Positions 54,538-62,878 of a stretch of DNA of 64,000 bases are shown one piece after another; position 1 is the stretch's first letter, and the number at the start of each line of letters is the position of its first letter. The notes beneath the pieces were generated by a model. It had not been told where the DNA came from, searched no databases, and worked only from the letters and a program-made list of their open reading frames with translations. The translations under genes and the position numbers were made by a program. Origin of the DNA: Geobacteraceae bacterium (GTDB lineage: Bacteria > Desulfobacterota > Desulfuromonadia > Geobacterales > Pseudopelobacteraceae); the NCBI GenBank assembly GCA_027404165.1, contig DAHZCG010000009.1, positions 46,015 to 110,014 on the forward strand, read 5' to 3'.

Positions 54538-55740
54538 TCATGGCGAAATTGTCACAGATGCTTGCGGCCGCTCGTTGAGCAGCAACTGAAGCTGAAGCGT
54601 GCCAGGCAGATGTGCATTTTTGGCGGCGTGAATCATAAAGATGACTTCACGGTGCTGATTTGCCGCCACCTCGATGTCATGTACCTGCCCAAGCAGTTCG
54701 ACACCACCGGTAGGTTCACCGTTAACGCGGAGCGAGTACACCTGGGAAGCTTGGGAGCGATTACCGATGATTGCCCGCCAGGGCTGTGCAAGCGAGCCGT
54801 CCGGCAAACGACGCTGATCGGCAGTTGCAACCCTTTGAACAGCAAAGACAGACTGGGTTCTGGTTATTACTCCCCAGATCAGACCTGCCAGCAGCAGCAG
54901 CGTCGCCAATAACAGTATCGCCGTTATGTTGCCGAGACGAAACCTGGTACCTTTTACCGTCCCGAAACGGTAGCCGATCAACCCGAGCCCGTCAGGTTTT
55001 TTCTCCATGACGGCCCGACACGCATCGATACAGCGCCCGCAGCCAATACATTCAACCTGAAAACCGTTACGGATATCGATTCCCATCGGGCAGCTGCGAA
55101 CGCAGGCGTTACACCGCACGCAACGCTCCCGGGTTTCTTCCAGAAAGGACAGGTTCAGGGTGCCGGCATCCATCAAGGCCGTCTGGAATCTGCCGTAGGG
55201 ACAATAACTGCGGCAGAAACTCCGCTTGATCAGCATCAGGTTGAGATAACCGCACAGCGTCATCACCAGGAAGATCACAACCATGAAGCGGTGATCGGAG
55301 AGATGAAGAAGGTCTGTAACAACCTGACCGGGAGGCATGAACCAACAGAACATATTGAAGGCGATCAACTTCGCAAGAATCAAGGCTGACAGGTGTTCGA
55401 GAGGTCGCACAACTGAAACAGGCACCGTCGTTTTGAATCTTCGCGTCACCACATCCATCAGATCATTGAAAACCGTTTGCGGACAGAGCCAGCCGCACCA
55501 GACCCTTCCAAGCACGGTCGTCACCAGCAAAAAAGAAACCACACCCAGTAAAACCACCAGCAGCACAAGATAAAACTGATCGATCCTAAGCGGTATCCCC
55601 GCCAGAAAGAGCGTCATCCCGGCGATATCCATGCGGAGAAAAGGATTGCCCGCTATCGTCACAAACGGCAGGAGCAACGCCGTAACGATCAAGAGGCCCT
55701 GAACAAACTGGCGTTTATGGGTAATTCGCGGGAGAGGCAT
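54538..55740 (-). CDS. ccoG: Cytochrome c oxidase accessory protein CcoG (RdxA/FixG)
   Basis: 400 residues. Membrane protein with about four helices in the N-terminal half, a ferredoxin domain with two 4Fe-4S motifs (CVRCNACVRSCPMGI and CIGCGRCIDACR), one further helix and a C-terminal Ig-like domain. FixG/CcoG reduces copper for cbb3 oxidase assembly. No ccoNOP genes are in the window. It has an NPFLRMDIAGMTLFLAGIPL segment typical of the family. Confidence 0.93.
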   Translation of the reverse strand: MPLPRITHKRQFVQGLLIVTALLLPFVTIAGNPFLRMDIAGMTLFLAGIPLRIDQFYLVLLVVLLGVVSFLLVTTVLGRVWCGWLCPQTVFNDLMDVVTRRFKTTVPVSVVRPLEHLSALILAKLIAFNMFCWFMPPGQVVTDLLHLSDHRFMVVIFLVMTLCGYLNLMLIKRSFCRSYCPYGRFQTALMDAGTLNLSFLEETRERCVRCNACVRSCPMGIDIRNGFQVECIGCGRCIDACRAVMEKKPDGLGLIGYRFGTVKGTRFRLGNITAILLLATLLLLAGLIWGVITRTQSVFAVQRVATADQRRLPDGSLAQPWRAIIGNRSQASQVYSLRVNGEPTGGVELLGQVHDIEVAANQHREVIFMIHAAKNAHLPGTLQLQLLLNERPQASVTISP

Positions 55741-55835
55741 GATGAAAGTTAGCCCCGATCAATACATTGTACATTTATTGCACTCGTGATCCTGCATAGA
55801 TAGCACGTCGAGCTGACTGATGCAGCCTTACTACG

Positions 55836-57515
55836 TCAGCTTGCGTCTCTGAGCGGATATGGCCACGCAAGAATGCCGCCATCCATGTATTTTGTATTCT
55901 CAAAACCTGCGGCGTCAAGGATTCTGTGGGCTTCGTACCCTCGCAGGCTGACCTTGCAGAACGTGATGATCTCCTTGTTCCTGGGGAGTTCTTCCAGTTT
56001 TTCCCGCAACAGGCCCAAAGGCATCAGTGTTGCCCCCTCGATCCCGGTTTCGTCATACTCTGCCGGTGAGCGCACATCGAGCAGGATGAAATCCTCCTCT
56101 GCGTCAAACTTACGCTTCACGTCATGCGGCGAGACACCTCTGGCATGGCCGGCCAGCTTGTTTTTCAGGATATCCGCAGCCACGATCAGGTTATCCATGG
56201 CTGCGGAATACGGTGGGGCATAGGCAAGGTCCAGCTGCGACAGCTGCTCGGCGGTGGCATGGAAGGTTATGGCGGTTGCCGCGGCATCAAGCCGTTTGTC
56301 CACGGCACCCTCACCTGCGGCCTGCAGACCGAGCAATCTACCGGTTGTGCGTTCTGCGACCAACTTCAGGACGATCGGCTTGGCGCCGGGGAAGAAGTGC
56401 GCCTTGTCGTGGGCCGGCGAGAGTACTGTCTCCACGTCAAAGCCATTGGCCCGCGCCTCGCTTTCGCTCAGACCGGTTTTGCCGGCATTGATATTGAAAA
56501 CCTTGAGGATGCTGGTGCCGATAACTCCAGCAAAGACAGCCTCACCTCCGGCAGCATTGATTCCGGCGACACGCCCCTGTTTATTGGCGGTACTGCCCAG
56601 CGGGATATAGACCTTTTTACCCGTGATCAGATGGTTGGTTTCGCAGCAGTCACCACAGGCATAGATAGCGGGATCATTGGTACAGAGCCGCGCATCGACC
56701 GAGATAGCGCCGGTTACCCCTAGATCGAGACCTGCGGCCCGAGCCAGTCCGACATTGGGGGTCACGCCGGGTGCCAGCACCACCAGATCGGCGGGCAGTT
56801 CCTGTCCGCCGATACGCACAGCCGATACCGTTGTATGCCCGATGAACCCGGTCACAGCGCAACCGGTCATAACCGTCACCCCCTGCTGCCTGAGGTGTTT
56901 CTCGACGAGGTACGCCATTTCCGGGTCCAGTACTCCCGGCAGGAGCTGATCGCGCATTTCGATGACCGTCACCCGCATACCCTTTTTCTGCAAGGCCTCA
57001 GCGGTTTCCAGACCAATCAGTCCACCGCCGACAATACACGCCCTATCGCCGGAAATGGCGCAGTTTTTCAGCAACTCGGCGTCTGCAATGGATTTGACCG
57101 TCAGGATATTGGGCAGGCCGACCTTGTCGATGGCGGGAATGAACGGTGAGCTGCCGGTGGCGAGGATCAACCGGTCATATCCAAGCGATGAGCTCTGTCC
57201 GGTTGACGTATCGAGGAGATGGACAACCTTTGATTCACGGTCGATACCGGTCACTTCAACACCGGTCTGGACTGTTACTCCCTTGACCTTTTTAAAAAAG
57301 TGGGCATCGCGGACAACGCCCACCGCCGTACTCATCAGCTCCTTCACGTCAGCTACGGTATCGGACACGAAATAGGGTATGCCACACGCGCCGTACGAGA
57401 TAAAAGTGCCTCTGTCAATCAAGGTGACTTCCGCCTTGGGATTGATTCGTTTCGCCTTTGAGGCGGCCTTGGCCCCGGCGGCGTTTGCGCCGACGACAAC
57501 TATTCGCATCTTCAT
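55836..57515 (-). CDS. CoA-disulfide reductase-like flavoprotein fused to rhodanese
   Basis: 559 residues. Residues 1-440 are a pyridine nucleotide-disulfide oxidoreductase of the CoADR/NADH-peroxidase family: GANAAGAKAASKA (FAD), SYGACGIPY with the single redox Cys C44, and VGGGLIGLETAEAL for NAD(P)H. Residues about 455-559 are a rhodanese domain with ITFCKVSLRGYEA, whose Cys is the persulfide site. Such CoADR-Rhd fusions reduce CoA-polysulfide or CoA-disulfide. The start at 57515 has GGGGAG 6 bases upstream. It is beside a free-standing rhodanese gene. It fits sulfur- or polysulfide-linked metabolism. Confidence 0.92.
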   Translation of the reverse strand: MKMRIVVVGANAAGAKAASKAKRINPKAEVTLIDRGTFISYGACGIPYFVSDTVADVKELMSTAVGVVRDAHFFKKVKGVTVQTGVEVTGIDRESKVVHLLDTSTGQSSSLGYDRLILATGSSPFIPAIDKVGLPNILTVKSIADAELLKNCAISGDRACIVGGGLIGLETAEALQKKGMRVTVIEMRDQLLPGVLDPEMAYLVEKHLRQQGVTVMTGCAVTGFIGHTTVSAVRIGGQELPADLVVLAPGVTPNVGLARAAGLDLGVTGAISVDARLCTNDPAIYACGDCCETNHLITGKKVYIPLGSTANKQGRVAGINAAGGEAVFAGVIGTSILKVFNINAGKTGLSESEARANGFDVETVLSPAHDKAHFFPGAKPIVLKLVAERTTGRLLGLQAAGEGAVDKRLDAAATAITFHATAEQLSQLDLAYAPPYSAAMDNLIVAADILKNKLAGHARGVSPHDVKRKFDAEEDFILLDVRSPAEYDETGIEGATLMPLGLLREKLEELPRNKEIITFCKVSLRGYEAHRILDAAGFENTKYMDGGILAWPYPLRDAS

Positions 57516-57578
57516 GCCTGTCTCCCCTATGGATAATTATGCAGCTCAACAGAACTGCTTAAAACATGTACGGTCTGC

Positions 57579-57887
57579 TTATTTTTCTTGAGAATGCCCG
57601 GCTTGTCTCCAGCCAGCCATGTGCCCTGCGAGTAGCGCCACATTCCGATAACCGAAGATTCCCAGCAGTCCCTTGGCAAGCTGGGCACGAGGGCCGTGCT
57701 CACAGGTCAGCACCAGTTCAGTGTCCCTGTCGGACGGGATAGGCGCCAGTCGCAACAAAATCTTCAAGGCCGGAGAATGGCGTGCACCGGGTATATGCCC
57801 ATTCCGGAATTCAATGCCGCTACGGACATCCAGAACAATGGGGGACTGCCTGGTCTTCATACGTTTCAATAATTCCTGGGGCTGCAT
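57579..57887 (-). CDS. Single-domain rhodanese
   Basis: About 102 residues from the ATG at 57887, with AAGGAGA 5 bases upstream. Rhodanese fold: IVLDVRSGIEFRNGHIPGARH and the catalytic Cys in VLTCEHGPRAQLA. Cytoplasmic, no signal peptide. It lies between the CoADR-rhodanese gene and a small membrane protein gene; it probably transfers sulfane sulfur among these partners. Confidence 0.9.
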   Translation of the reverse strand: MQPQELLKRMKTRQSPIVLDVRSGIEFRNGHIPGARHSPALKILLRLAPIPSDRDTELVLTCEHGPRAQLAKGLLGIFGYRNVALLAGHMAGWRQAGHSQEK

Positions 57888-57901
57888 GTAATCTCCTTCT
57901 A

Positions 57902-58120
57902 TCAACCTGCTGTACTGATCAGGTCTCTGAAAATACGGTACAACAACAACGCGAATGGCCATGAGTGCCACATCAGATCAAAGATATCGATAGGCCGTTT
58001 CAGCGTGCCGGCCATCAGCATCCTGATCTTTTCCACCAGGTGCGGCTGCGGAAAGAAAGGCGCAAGGCCGAGAAACAGCGCAAGCGGGATGAGAAACCGG
58101 TAGTCGAGCAGTGTATTCAT
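57902..58120 (-). CDS. Small membrane protein, unknown
   Basis: About 72 residues from the ATG at 58120. Two hydrophobic stretches (about residues 8-25 and 50-65) suggest a hairpin in the inner membrane. Not recognised. It starts about 106 bases after the radical SAM gene and ends 14 bases before the rhodanese start, so it is in the same unit. Confidence 0.6.
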   Translation of the reverse strand: MNTLLDYRFLIPLALFLGLAPFFPQPHLVEKIRMLMAGTLKRPIDIFDLMWHSWPFALLLYRIFRDLISTAG

Positions 58121-58226
58121 GGTCTTTTCATCCTTTCGCAATCAGCACGAAGTCCGCTGCCTGAGCACGTTATGAAACCTCGATCGATTCCAGATCCTGC
58201 TCACCGGGCACAACATCTGGCGGCAC

Positions 58227-59372
58227 TTACAGGTACTTGTCTATTCCCATATGCCGGACGAGGCGGTCAAAACCCTTCGTACCCATGGTGGCCATACGCC
58301 CCAACAGGGCAAACCCTTCGAGAGGCCAGGAGATGCGCTCCAGACCAGGTTCAGTACAGACGCTGCATGCAGGAAACTTCCCAACCTGTTTGCGGAAGCG
58401 GGCGGCAGCCTGGCTCCGATAAATTTCTTCCAGAGTTTGATCTGTTACATTCCCCAGCACGACCGGCAAGATCGGGCAGGCAAACACATCGCCATTATGG
58501 CGGACAAACAGGTAATTTACACCGGCCGAGCAGTTCTTTTTCATCCGGCCATTCTTCAGGAAGCCCAGCAACGTCTCACGATGACCGCTCCAGGCAAATT
58601 GTGGACCTTCGTAAAAACGGATCAGCATTTCGAGTTCTTCGGGCCTAAACCGTAGCTCGGCCTCCCTGTCACTGTTTTTAAAGCGGTTGGAGGTAATAAT
58701 GCGTGGAGAAATAATAGTGAACAGACCGTGTTCGGCCGCATAATCGGCGATTCGATCGAGATCATGGGCATTGAGCGGTACCACCGTGGTCTTGATACCG
58801 AGTACCAGGTTGGGATTTTCTTTTCTGAGGGAGTAAAGCCCGGCAAGGGTTTCCTGAAGCCTCTGCCAGGCTCCGGGGTAGTTTCTGACCCGGTCGTGAA
58901 GGTCCCCTACGCCATCCATACCGCATGCCAGTACAAGGTCGATGCCCCTGTCGCGTAGAGGGGCGATTATTTCACGGGTACCGTTCAGAATCCTTTCGGT
59001 CAGAATTCCGTTGGTGGTAATCGCTACCGTGCGTAAGCCCGGAAAATCAGTTGGCTGACGATCACAGATTTCCTGAAGCAGTTTGCCCAGGTCATCCCTT
59101 AAAAAGGGCTCCCCACCGGTCAGGTCCAGCTCCTTGAGGTACTGGAGCTCGGGCGAGGAAAGCAGTTTCAGCCAGTCTGTGAAAGCAAGGTCCTGAACAT
59201 GCGCCGGAATCTTCCAGATATTGCACATACTGCACTGGCAGATGCAGCGATGGGTGATTTCGAGGCTGATCGCTTCAAGCCGGTACGGGTGGCCGGTCTT
59301 TTTCAGATAGCGATAGCGAATGCCATTACCGATGAGTTTTCCGACACGCTGGAAGGTATTCACAATTGGCAC
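58227..59372 (-). CDS. Radical SAM/SPASM-type protein
   Basis: 381 residues. 4Fe-4S motif in ITHRCICQCSMCNIWK (CxxxCxxC), TGGEPFLRDD, then a C-terminal region with CSAGVNYLFVRHNGDVFACP and CSVCTEP, consistent with a SPASM or twitch-type domain with an auxiliary cluster. Function unknown; relatives modify peptides or cofactors. The nearby genes encode an octaheme cytochrome and sulfur proteins, so it might act in maturation of one of those. A strong terminator lies between it and the cytochrome gene. Confidence 0.82.
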   Translation of the reverse strand: MPIVNTFQRVGKLIGNGIRYRYLKKTGHPYRLEAISLEITHRCICQCSMCNIWKIPAHVQDLAFTDWLKLLSSPELQYLKELDLTGGEPFLRDDLGKLLQEICDRQPTDFPGLRTVAITTNGILTERILNGTREIIAPLRDRGIDLVLACGMDGVGDLHDRVRNYPGAWQRLQETLAGLYSLRKENPNLVLGIKTTVVPLNAHDLDRIADYAAEHGLFTIISPRIITSNRFKNSDREAELRFRPEELEMLIRFYEGPQFAWSGHRETLLGFLKNGRMKKNCSAGVNYLFVRHNGDVFACPILPVVLGNVTDQTLEEIYRSQAAARFRKQVGKFPACSVCTEPGLERISWPLEGFALLGRMATMGTKGFDRLVRHMGIDKYL

Positions 59373-59383
59373 CAGAACTAAAA

Positions 59384-59416
59384 GATATGGGGCGTGAAGC
59401 TATCACGCCCCATATC
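59384..59416 (-). terminator. Rho-independent terminator after the octaheme cytochrome gene
   Basis: A perfect 14-base-pair stem (59384-59397 with 59403-59416), 5-base loop, followed on the minus strand by TTT. Confidence 0.88.
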
Positions 59417-59440
59417 GACTAACGTGTACGTACCGCTAAC

Positions 59441-60811
59441 CTACCATTCGTCCTTCTCCTGAATCTTGAGCACCTTTTCAAAATAGAGTTCAGGATTGGT
59501 AAGTTTTTCGATTTCCTTGGCGTTGTATCCCAGCTCTTCAAATTTAAGCACACCATTGATAGCATGGCAGTTGGAGCAGGTCAGGGCCTTGCCTTTGGGC
59601 GCAACCTGATGACTGCTCGCAAAATAGATCGTCTGCCATCCCGGCACCGGTTTATAATCCTTGATGCCAAGTATCTTGGCGGCGGAGGCGACACCCGCAA
59701 GCGCATCGCCATTGGCGATCGGCGGCGCGAAGTCCATTGACATCAACTGACCATTCAACTGGTTGAAATAGGCTTTACCCTGGAAAATCTTGAAGGGGTA
59801 GATCTTGCTCTTGCCATCGGTCCGGCTTCCCTTGGGACCTATGAAATGCGGGGTATTGCTGACGGTCAGGTTATACCAGGCGTAAACGGGTGTAGTTTGA
59901 TTAACTTCCCGTTTCAGGGTTGATGGCTCATAAAAACCATTGTCCTGTTTCTCCCATTTGGTGAAGTCCTTGGAAAAGGCGCCACCGGTTCTGGGGATAT
60001 GGCAGGTTTGGCAGGCTATTTTGGCGGTATGCCGGTTATAGTCCGCATCCTTATGCGGTTTATCGCTGTGACACTCGCCGACGCAGGTCATGTAGATGCC
60101 GTCACTGGCCCAGTTGTTGGGATCGCGGCCGGTGGGGAATTTATGATTTTTCACCTGGTGGCAGTCAACGCAGATTATGCCCTTTGTCACATGAACCTCG
60201 TCATTCTTGGCCATGGAAAATCCACGCTTGATCAAGGCCCCTCCGCCGGCGCCCTCGTGACATATCATGCAATTCTTGATGCCGGGCCGGCCGATGTTGG
60301 CAGCCGCCTCGGTGCTGCGGTCCTGGGTCATGATAACCCTGCCGTCTTTATCCTTAACCGCTTTTCTTTTACTGTAGTCATACTTGGAGGAATGGCAGAT
60401 CAAACAGTCAATCGACTGTTCCGCTTCGGGTCCGGTACTTCCGACATCAACCGAGTGATCACCCGGATGGCAGGTATTGCAGCCGACAAACTTGGTCTTG
60501 CCCAGCGCGTTTGGTGGTACTTCCTTCAGGTTATTGACGATATCGTTGCCGTTGCACATCGTATAAATACGGTTTTTCATGCCGTATTCTTTGTTGGGGT
60601 CAAGATTATCGACATTATCAACCTTCGAGGCGTGCTTCCAATGCACCGTTTTAAGAAACTCCTTGGCCGTGCCGGGATGGCATTCTTCACAGGTTTTCGG
60701 CCCATGGTATCCCTCTTTGAGAATCTGTTCTTTCCCCGGATGCTCCTTGGCCTGAACTGTTGTTGCCAGTAAAGCGCAACCCAACATGATCGCTACAATT
60801 CTTCCAGACAT
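59441..60811 (-). CDS. Octaheme c-type cytochrome, tetrathionate reductase family
   Basis: About 456 residues from the ATG at 60811 (AAGGA 8 bases upstream), signal peptide ending near TTVQA. Eight heme-binding motifs in order: CEECH, CNTCH, CLICH, CMICH, CVDCH, CVGECH, CQTCH, CSNCH; the sixth has three residues between the cysteines. The opening GYHGPKTCEECHPGTAKEF and HWKH are as in the Shewanella octaheme tetrathionate reductase. Periplasmic; related enzymes reduce tetrathionate, hydroxylamine or nitrite in vitro, but the physiological substrate is unsettled. It lies near rhodanese genes, which favours a sulfur substrate. Confidence 0.9.
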   Translation of the reverse strand: MSGRIVAIMLGCALLATTVQAKEHPGKEQILKEGYHGPKTCEECHPGTAKEFLKTVHWKHASKVDNVDNLDPNKEYGMKNRIYTMCNGNDIVNNLKEVPPNALGKTKFVGCNTCHPGDHSVDVGSTGPEAEQSIDCLICHSSKYDYSKRKAVKDKDGRVIMTQDRSTEAAANIGRPGIKNCMICHEGAGGGALIKRGFSMAKNDEVHVTKGIICVDCHQVKNHKFPTGRDPNNWASDGIYMTCVGECHSDKPHKDADYNRHTAKIACQTCHIPRTGGAFSKDFTKWEKQDNGFYEPSTLKREVNQTTPVYAWYNLTVSNTPHFIGPKGSRTDGKSKIYPFKIFQGKAYFNQLNGQLMSMDFAPPIANGDALAGVASAAKILGIKDYKPVPGWQTIYFASSHQVAPKGKALTCSNCHAINGVLKFEELGYNAKEIEKLTNPELYFEKVLKIQEKDEW

Positions 60812-60998
60812 GTTCAATTCCTTTCGACGAGAGACATATTCATACCCGCTACCGTAGTATGTATCCACGTCTTTGCAATGCTTGTTCCAATTATATTGAT
60901 ATTCGAATTGTTGTTGATAAATAAAAAGTTTTTAGAAAATCGGCATCGGGGTTTCGCCCGTTCCCTGTCATTTGACGGGGATGCTGCGCAAAATGGCG

Positions 60999-62402
60999 TT
61001 ACTCCTTCGTGATGTTGTACGTGCCATTCTTCTCGAAATCTATCCTGGCATTCACAAATCCGACTTTCACATAACCAAGCTGTTTCAGGGCATGATAGGC
61101 CATCTCGGCCCGTACCCCGGTGGAACATTGGGTGACAATCAACTTGTCCTTGGGTATCTCTGCCAAACGATTCCTGAGTTCTTCAAACGGAATCAGCTTG
61201 GCGGTTCTGAGCATGCCGTCCTTGGCCTCTTTCGCATTGCGTACATCGATAATCATGACATCAGCCGGAAGCTTGGCGGCGTATTTTTTGAATTCGTCCA
61301 GGTTGATTTCACCCGGTTTCGGTTTGGGTAGATAGCTTGCCTTCGTGGCAATCTTTCCGGTTGCCACCTCGTATCTGGCTGCCTGCCAGGCAGCAAACCC
61401 GTCGCTCAACACCATGACCTCGCCATAACCGGTCTTGAGCAGTCCCCTGGCAACCTTGGCAGCCTGCTTGCCATCCTTGCCGTCATAGATGACAATCGGA
61501 GCTTTGGCATCCTTTGGCGGCAATTTCCTGATCAGTTTGGCCGCTTTTGCAGCCGGAAATGCAACAGCGCCTTTGATAAAACCTTTTGCGGCCACGCTGG
61601 CCGGACGCGCATCCAACAAAACGCAGGGGATCCCCTTGTCAATCCAGGCTTCCTTCAGGAACCGGGCGGAGAGAACGCCATAATTCGTTGCCGACCAGGC
61701 CGACATGCCATCCCTGTACACCTTGACCCTGGTGTAGCCGAGTTTCCTGGCCTGGTATGCTGATCCGGCGCTCGTATAGCAGGTTGGGCCGGCGCAATAG
61801 AAGACAAGCAGTGCATCCTTGTCCCTGGGGAGCAGCTTCCCGGCCAGTGTGTCAAAGTCCGGGAAGGGAAGGTTTACGGCTGTCGGAATGGCCCCTTCCT
61901 GAAAACGGGGCAGCGGGCGTGAATCATACAGAAAATACTTTCCTTTTTCCGGCCCCCGGGCAACCAGCGTCTCAAGATCGGCAGTGGTCATCACCATGTC
62001 CGCCGGAATTTTAACCGGTGGTTTTTCCATCAGACTGAGCGCGTCTTTAACACCATCCTTCTCGACATACGTAATCCGTATCTCGCGGCCATTGCGGATC
62101 TTGTGCTCCTTGAGCAATTCACCGTCACCACTCGTGCCGGCGCCGTTTATGACCTTGATCTCGTCCTCGTCGAACCTGACCAACTCCGTGGCGTCATCGA
62201 TCTTGACCTGAATGGTCTTGGCCTTGAAAGCAACATTGTCGAACGTGCCCAGCAATACGCCCGCCTCAGCCTTGTGGCAGTTGGCGCATGCCCCGGCAAT
62301 CGTCGGGTCAGCCTGGCCTGCAAAGGAGGTAACGGCCACGGAAGCGGATATTCCCGCTACCGCCAGAGCCAACAGCAGCGAATGAACTGATTGCGATTTC
62401 AT
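60999..62402 (-). CDS. Periplasmic heme- and triple-rhodanese-domain protein
   Basis: 467 residues with a signal peptide (about 1-29). A single heme site CANCH (C39, C42, H43) is followed by a small beta domain (about residues 60-125), then three rhodanese domains: about 135-240 with Cys203, about 255-345 where the Cys position is Asp307 (YDGKDG), and about 365-460 with Cys426 in TQCSTGVRAEM. The middle domain should be inactive. Combining a heme with sulfur-transfer domains suggests it carries sulfane sulfur and electrons in the periplasm. Rhodanese-like proteins accompany multiheme conduit loci in Geobacter (ext clusters). It ends 188 bases before the octaheme gene starts. Confidence 0.85.
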   Translation of the reverse strand: MKSQSVHSLLLALAVAGISASVAVTSFAGQADPTIAGACANCHKAEAGVLLGTFDNVAFKAKTIQVKIDDATELVRFDEDEIKVINGAGTSGDGELLKEHKIRNGREIRITYVEKDGVKDALSLMEKPPVKIPADMVMTTADLETLVARGPEKGKYFLYDSRPLPRFQEGAIPTAVNLPFPDFDTLAGKLLPRDKDALLVFYCAGPTCYTSAGSAYQARKLGYTRVKVYRDGMSAWSATNYGVLSARFLKEAWIDKGIPCVLLDARPASVAAKGFIKGAVAFPAAKAAKLIRKLPPKDAKAPIVIYDGKDGKQAAKVARGLLKTGYGEVMVLSDGFAAWQAARYEVATGKIATKASYLPKPKPGEINLDEFKKYAAKLPADVMIIDVRNAKEAKDGMLRTAKLIPFEELRNRLAEIPKDKLIVTQCSTGVRAEMAYHALKQLGYVKVGFVNARIDFEKNGTYNITKE

Positions 62403-62434
62403 GTTGAGAGCCCCTCCTCGAAGGTCGATCAGGG

Positions 62435-62758
62435 TCAGCAGCCGGCGGTTTTCTTGAAGAACTTGCTGGTATTTTTATCGCCATTTTTTTCAAATTTGGT
62501 GCGAATTTCGTCCCCTACCACAATCCGGTGATCCTTGAATTTGTCAAGGGTCAGATCATCGGTAATAATAATGGAGACTAATTCTCCTGAATCATTGACC
62601 TTCAACACGGCAACGGCTGACTTCTGATCGGCGGCTATTTCAATCTTGGTGATAACGCCGGTTATCTTGACATCTTCCGCGCTGGCAGTGCGCACAAAGG
62701 ATCCTAGTGAAACAACCATCATTGCCACCAACATTACTACTGAAACCAACTTTCTCAT
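62435..62758 (-). CDS. Small secreted protein, unknown
   Basis: About 107 residues from the ATG at 62758, with a signal peptide (SVVMLVAMMVVSLGSFVRTASA). The mature part is one small beta-rich domain ending in FKKTAGC. Its segment LDKFKDHRIVVGDEIRTKFEKNGDK resembles LLKEHKIRNGREIRITYVEKDG, the post-heme domain of the triple-rhodanese protein encoded 33 bases downstream. The family is not named. It is probably co-transcribed with that gene and may bind the same partner. Confidence 0.75.
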   Translation of the reverse strand: MRKLVSVVMLVAMMVVSLGSFVRTASAEDVKITGVITKIEIAADQKSAVAVLKVNDSGELVSIIITDDLTLDKFKDHRIVVGDEIRTKFEKNGDKNTSKFFKKTAGC

Positions 62759-62840
62759 GACTGACTCCTTTTCGTTTTTGTACTGGCAGGATACTTCCGC
62801 CAGGGGGTAATACACGACCCAACAACCTCTTTTAAATTAT

Positions 62841-62866
62841 CCCGGGCAGGCAGGCGCCTGCCCGGG
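62841..62866 (-). terminator. Hairpin terminator after the DUF3373 gene
   Basis: An 11-base-pair GC-rich stem with a 4-base loop, directly after the barrel gene stop on the minus strand. The following T-run is weak. Confidence 0.7.
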
Positions 62867-62878
62867 AAGCGAGACATG

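Noticed and set aside
59999..60772. A 257-codon open frame on the plus strand
   Set aside because: Antisense to the octaheme cytochrome gene; its hydrophobic look comes from reverse-reading the heme regions.
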